A stretch of 64,000 bases of DNA, from positions 496,001 to 560,000 of the forward strand of contig NZ_FMTY01000001.1 of NCBI RefSeq assembly GCF_900100625.1, read 5' to 3'. Position 1 is the first letter of the stretch, and every line of letters starts with the position of its first letter. This DNA comes from Flavobacterium saliperosum. Its GTDB lineage: Bacteria > Bacteroidota > Bacteroidia > Flavobacteriales > Flavobacteriaceae. Positions 62,280-64,000 of this stretch are shown one piece after another. The notes beneath the pieces were generated by a model. That model searched no databases and was not told the DNA's origin. It saw only the letters and a program-made list of their open reading frames with translations. The position numbers and the translations under genes were made by a program.

Positions 62280-62305
62280 TTTAACCTTATAAATTTTATA
62301 CAAAA

Positions 62306-63127
62306 ATGGCAACAATAACTGCTGCAGACGTAAATAAATTAAGAACCATCACCGGAGCAGGTATGATGGATTGTAAAAAAGCATTAGTGGAAGCTGATGG
62401 GGATTTCGATTTAGCAATCGAAAACTTACGTAAAAAAGGTCAAAAAGTAGCTGCAAACCGTTCTGACAGAGAATCTACAGAAGGTGCTGCAATTGCTGTT
62501 GTAAATGCTGACAAAACTGCTGGTGTAGCTATCACATTAAACTGTGAGACTGACTTCGTAGGTAAAAATGAAGGTTTCGTGAAATTGGCTACCGATTTAG
62601 CTAACCAAGCGTTAAACTACACTGATAAAGACGCTTTCTTAGCTTCTGACTTCGGTGGCATCACTGTTGCAGAGAAATTAATCGAGCAAACAGGAGTTAT
62701 CGGTGAAAAAATTGAAGTAGCTCAGTTCGAACGTTTAGAAGGTGCTTTCGTTGGCTCCTACGTTCACGCTGGAAAAATCGCTACTTTGGTGGCATTATCC
62801 GCTAACGTTGCTGGTGCTGATGAGGCTGCTAAAAACGTGGCTATGCAAGCTGCTGCCATGAACCCAATTGCTTTAGACGAAGCGGGTGTTGATGCTGCAA
62901 CTATCGAAAAAGAAATCGAAATCGCGAAAGATTTGTTACGTCAGGAAGGGAAACCGGAAGCTATGATTGATAACATCGCTAAAGGAAAACTAGGACGTTT
63001 CTTCAAAGACAACACTTTGGTAAACCAAGACTTCATCAAAGACGGATCTATGAGCGTTGCCGCTTATATCAAATCGGTTGACGGTGGTTTAACGGTTACA
63101 GGTTTCAAACGTGTGGCTTTAGGATAA
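62306..63127 (+). CDS. tsf: Elongation factor Ts
   Basis: A 273-residue guanine-nucleotide exchange factor for EF-Tu. It has the N-terminal domain VNKLRTITGAGMMDCKKALV, the core motif VAITLNCETDFVGKNEGFVK and the ending KLGRFFKDNTLVNQDFIKD. Length is normal for the family. It follows rpsB in the usual order and ends with a terminator. Confidence 0.97.
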   Translation: MATITAADVNKLRTITGAGMMDCKKALVEADGDFDLAIENLRKKGQKVAANRSDRESTEGAAIAVVNADKTAGVAITLNCETDFVGKNEGFVKLATDLANQALNYTDKDAFLASDFGGITVAEKLIEQTGVIGEKIEVAQFERLEGAFVGSYVHAGKIATLVALSANVAGADEAAKNVAMQAAAMNPIALDEAGVDAATIEKEIEIAKDLLRQEGKPEAMIDNIAKGKLGRFFKDNTLVNQDFIKDGSMSVAAYIKSVDGGLTVTGFKRVALG

Positions 63128-63150
63128 TCATTCTAAACATAAATATCGAA

Positions 63151-63175
63151 AACCTCAGTCCGCAAGATTGGGGTT
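63151..63175 (+). terminator. Terminator after tsf
   Basis: AACCTCAGTC pairs with GATTGGGGTT around CGCAA (10 paired positions including G-U pairs), followed by a run of T. Confidence 0.85.
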
Positions 63176-63196
63176 TTTTTATTCTCCGAAATAATG

Positions 63197-63204
63197 TAAT
63201 TTTG
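63197..63204 (+). promoter_or_regulatory. Promoter -7 element of the transporter gene
   Basis: TAATTTTG is a full match to TAnnTTTG, 16 bases before the start codon. Confidence 0.6.
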
Positions 63205-63220
63205 AGTTTAAACCTTTTTT

Positions 63221-63871
63221 ATGTTCAAGACGAAGAAAGACATTGTTTACATTATTTTAGCCGGTATTTTCATTACCAATGCCATTGTAGCCGAATTAAC
63301 CGGGGGCAAACTCATTCAGATCGGCCCGTTCATCATGAGCATCGGGATCCTGCCTTGGCCCATCGTCTTCATCACGACCGACATCATTAACGAACATTTC
63401 GGTCGCGACGGCGTAAAAAAACTGTCTTTCATTACCGCAGGCCTTATCGCCTATTGCATCCTGATTTTGTTCATCGGCACTAAAATACCCGCTTTTGTTA
63501 CCGGCGACACCGTAAACGACGAACAGTTTTATGCGGTTTTCGGGCAAGGATTGTTTATTATGATGGCGAGCATTGTTGCCTTTTTGGTTTCCCAATTAAT
63601 CGACGTTAGCATCTTCTGGTTCCTCCGAAACAAAACCGGCAAAAAAATGATCTGGCTCCGAAGCACCGGCTCTACCGTTATTTCCCAACTGATTGACAGC
63701 TTTATCGTTTCCGGTATCGCTTTCTGGATGACCGGTAAAATCACAACAAGCCAATACCTGAACATGTCGTTCACCGGTTATACCTTCAAATTGATTTTAG
63801 CTGTAGTACTAACACCGCTCATTTACTTAGGCCATTACCTGATTGAAAAATACCTTGCAGCAGAAGAATAA
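63221..63871 (+). CDS. Queuosine precursor transporter (YhhQ/QPTR family)
   Basis: A 216-residue membrane protein with about six helices. IFITNAIVAELTGGKLIQIG and LPWPIVFITTDIINEHFGRDG are typical of the COG1738 family that imports preQ0/preQ1. The later motif SQLIDVSIFWFLRNKTGKKM and IWLRSTGSTVISQLIDSFIV also fits. It would feed queuosine formation; QueG of the same pathway is encoded at 20.4 kb. It has its own promoter. The following gene is on the other strand. Confidence 0.92.
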   Translation: MFKTKKDIVYIILAGIFITNAIVAELTGGKLIQIGPFIMSIGILPWPIVFITTDIINEHFGRDGVKKLSFITAGLIAYCILILFIGTKIPAFVTGDTVNDEQFYAVFGQGLFIMMASIVAFLVSQLIDVSIFWFLRNKTGKKMIWLRSTGSTVISQLIDSFIVSGIAFWMTGKITTSQYLNMSFTGYTFKLILAVVLTPLIYLGHYLIEKYLAAEE

Positions 63872-63906
63872 AAAAACCGTTAAATCTTAAAAACAGCAAC
63901 CAACCT

Positions 63907-64000
63907 TTATATTGAATTTTTAGTCTCCACCAAATCTCTCAAGCGCGCCATCTCATCCTTCAATTCGGAAAGTTTCTCTTCCAAAACCCTTAGTAAGTTT
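63907..64000 (-). CDS. C-terminal end of an unknown coiled-coil gene
   Basis: Only the last 31 codons are in the window; the gene continues past the right edge. The residues include LLRVLEEKLSELKDEMARLR and end in VETKNSI before a TAA stop. Heptad-like leucines (LLRVLEEKLSELKDEMARL) suggest a coiled coil. The family cannot be told from this part. Confidence 0.5.
   Translation of the reverse strand, partial: NLLRVLEEKLSELKDEMARLRDLVETKNSI

Overview
The window is a chromosomal segment from a member of the Flavobacteriaceae, probably Flavobacterium or a close relative. The evidence is the gliding/type IX secretion translocon gene sprA, a RemB-like gliding protein, a cargo protein with a type A T9SS sorting signal, an alternative complex III (ActABCDEF) joined to a caa3-type oxidase, and many upstream sequences that fit the Bacteroidetes promoter TTTG-N17-20-TAnnTTTG with no Shine-Dalgarno requirement. 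Base composition and gene style look uniform. I see no phage, plasmid, CRISPR array, insertion sequence or defence island.

Region 1 (0-3.8 kb, minus strand) holds the accessory part of the terminal oxidase: heme O synthase, two subunit III-like proteins, subunit IV, a cysteine-free Sco/thioredoxin-like protein and the start of a probable SCO copper chaperone. Region 2 (3.8-25.8 kb) is mixed housekeeping: SRPBCC protein, RemB, deoC, vanZ-like, gcvH, the very large sprA behind ruvA, malic enzyme, a phospholipase D/cardiolipin synthase coupled to a DUF2062 protein, queG, ruvB, a YjdJ/YjdI-like acetyltransferase and ferredoxin pair, an amino-acid permease, a MepB-like protein and an ABM-domain protein. 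Region 3 (25.8-38.8 kb, minus strand) is the respiratory core: one operon actA-B-C-D-E-F-coxB-coxA from a clear promoter at 38.8 kb to a terminator at 27.2 kb, followed by a TlpA-like thioredoxin protein. Menaquinol oxidation by alternative complex III, electron transfer through its cytochromes and oxygen reduction by the oxidase are therefore encoded here, with assembly and small subunits in region 1.

Region 4 (38.9-44.2 kb) is surface and secretion: a SPOR protein, a TonB-dependent receptor, an unknown secreted protein, a T9SS cargo and a secreted tail-collar protein. Region 5 (44.2-48.9 kb) is the rimP-nusA-infB operon with an attenuator-like hairpin in its leader. Region 6 (49-60.3 kb) has a tandem universal stress protein, two identical tRNA-Gln genes spaced exactly 200 bp apart, a GT117/DUF2723 membrane glycosyltransferase, a polysaccharide deacetylase, a thioredoxin-fold protein without cysteines, a metallophosphoesterase, DNA polymerase I and a serine beta-lactamase-like hydrolase. 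Region 7 (60.3-64 kb) is translation: rplM-rpsI, rpsB, tsf with structured leaders, then a queuosine-precursor transporter and the 3' end of a coiled-coil gene.

Most of the window is conserved core genome. The less explained items are the RNA structures in ribosomal and nusA leaders, thioredoxin-fold proteins without redox cysteines, a roughly 100-residue insertion in oxidase subunit III, histidine-rich tails across the respiratory complex, the tail-collar/T9SS cargo pair, and a few repeat-like intergenic stretches. No stretch longer than 300 bases lacks a gene or RNA.
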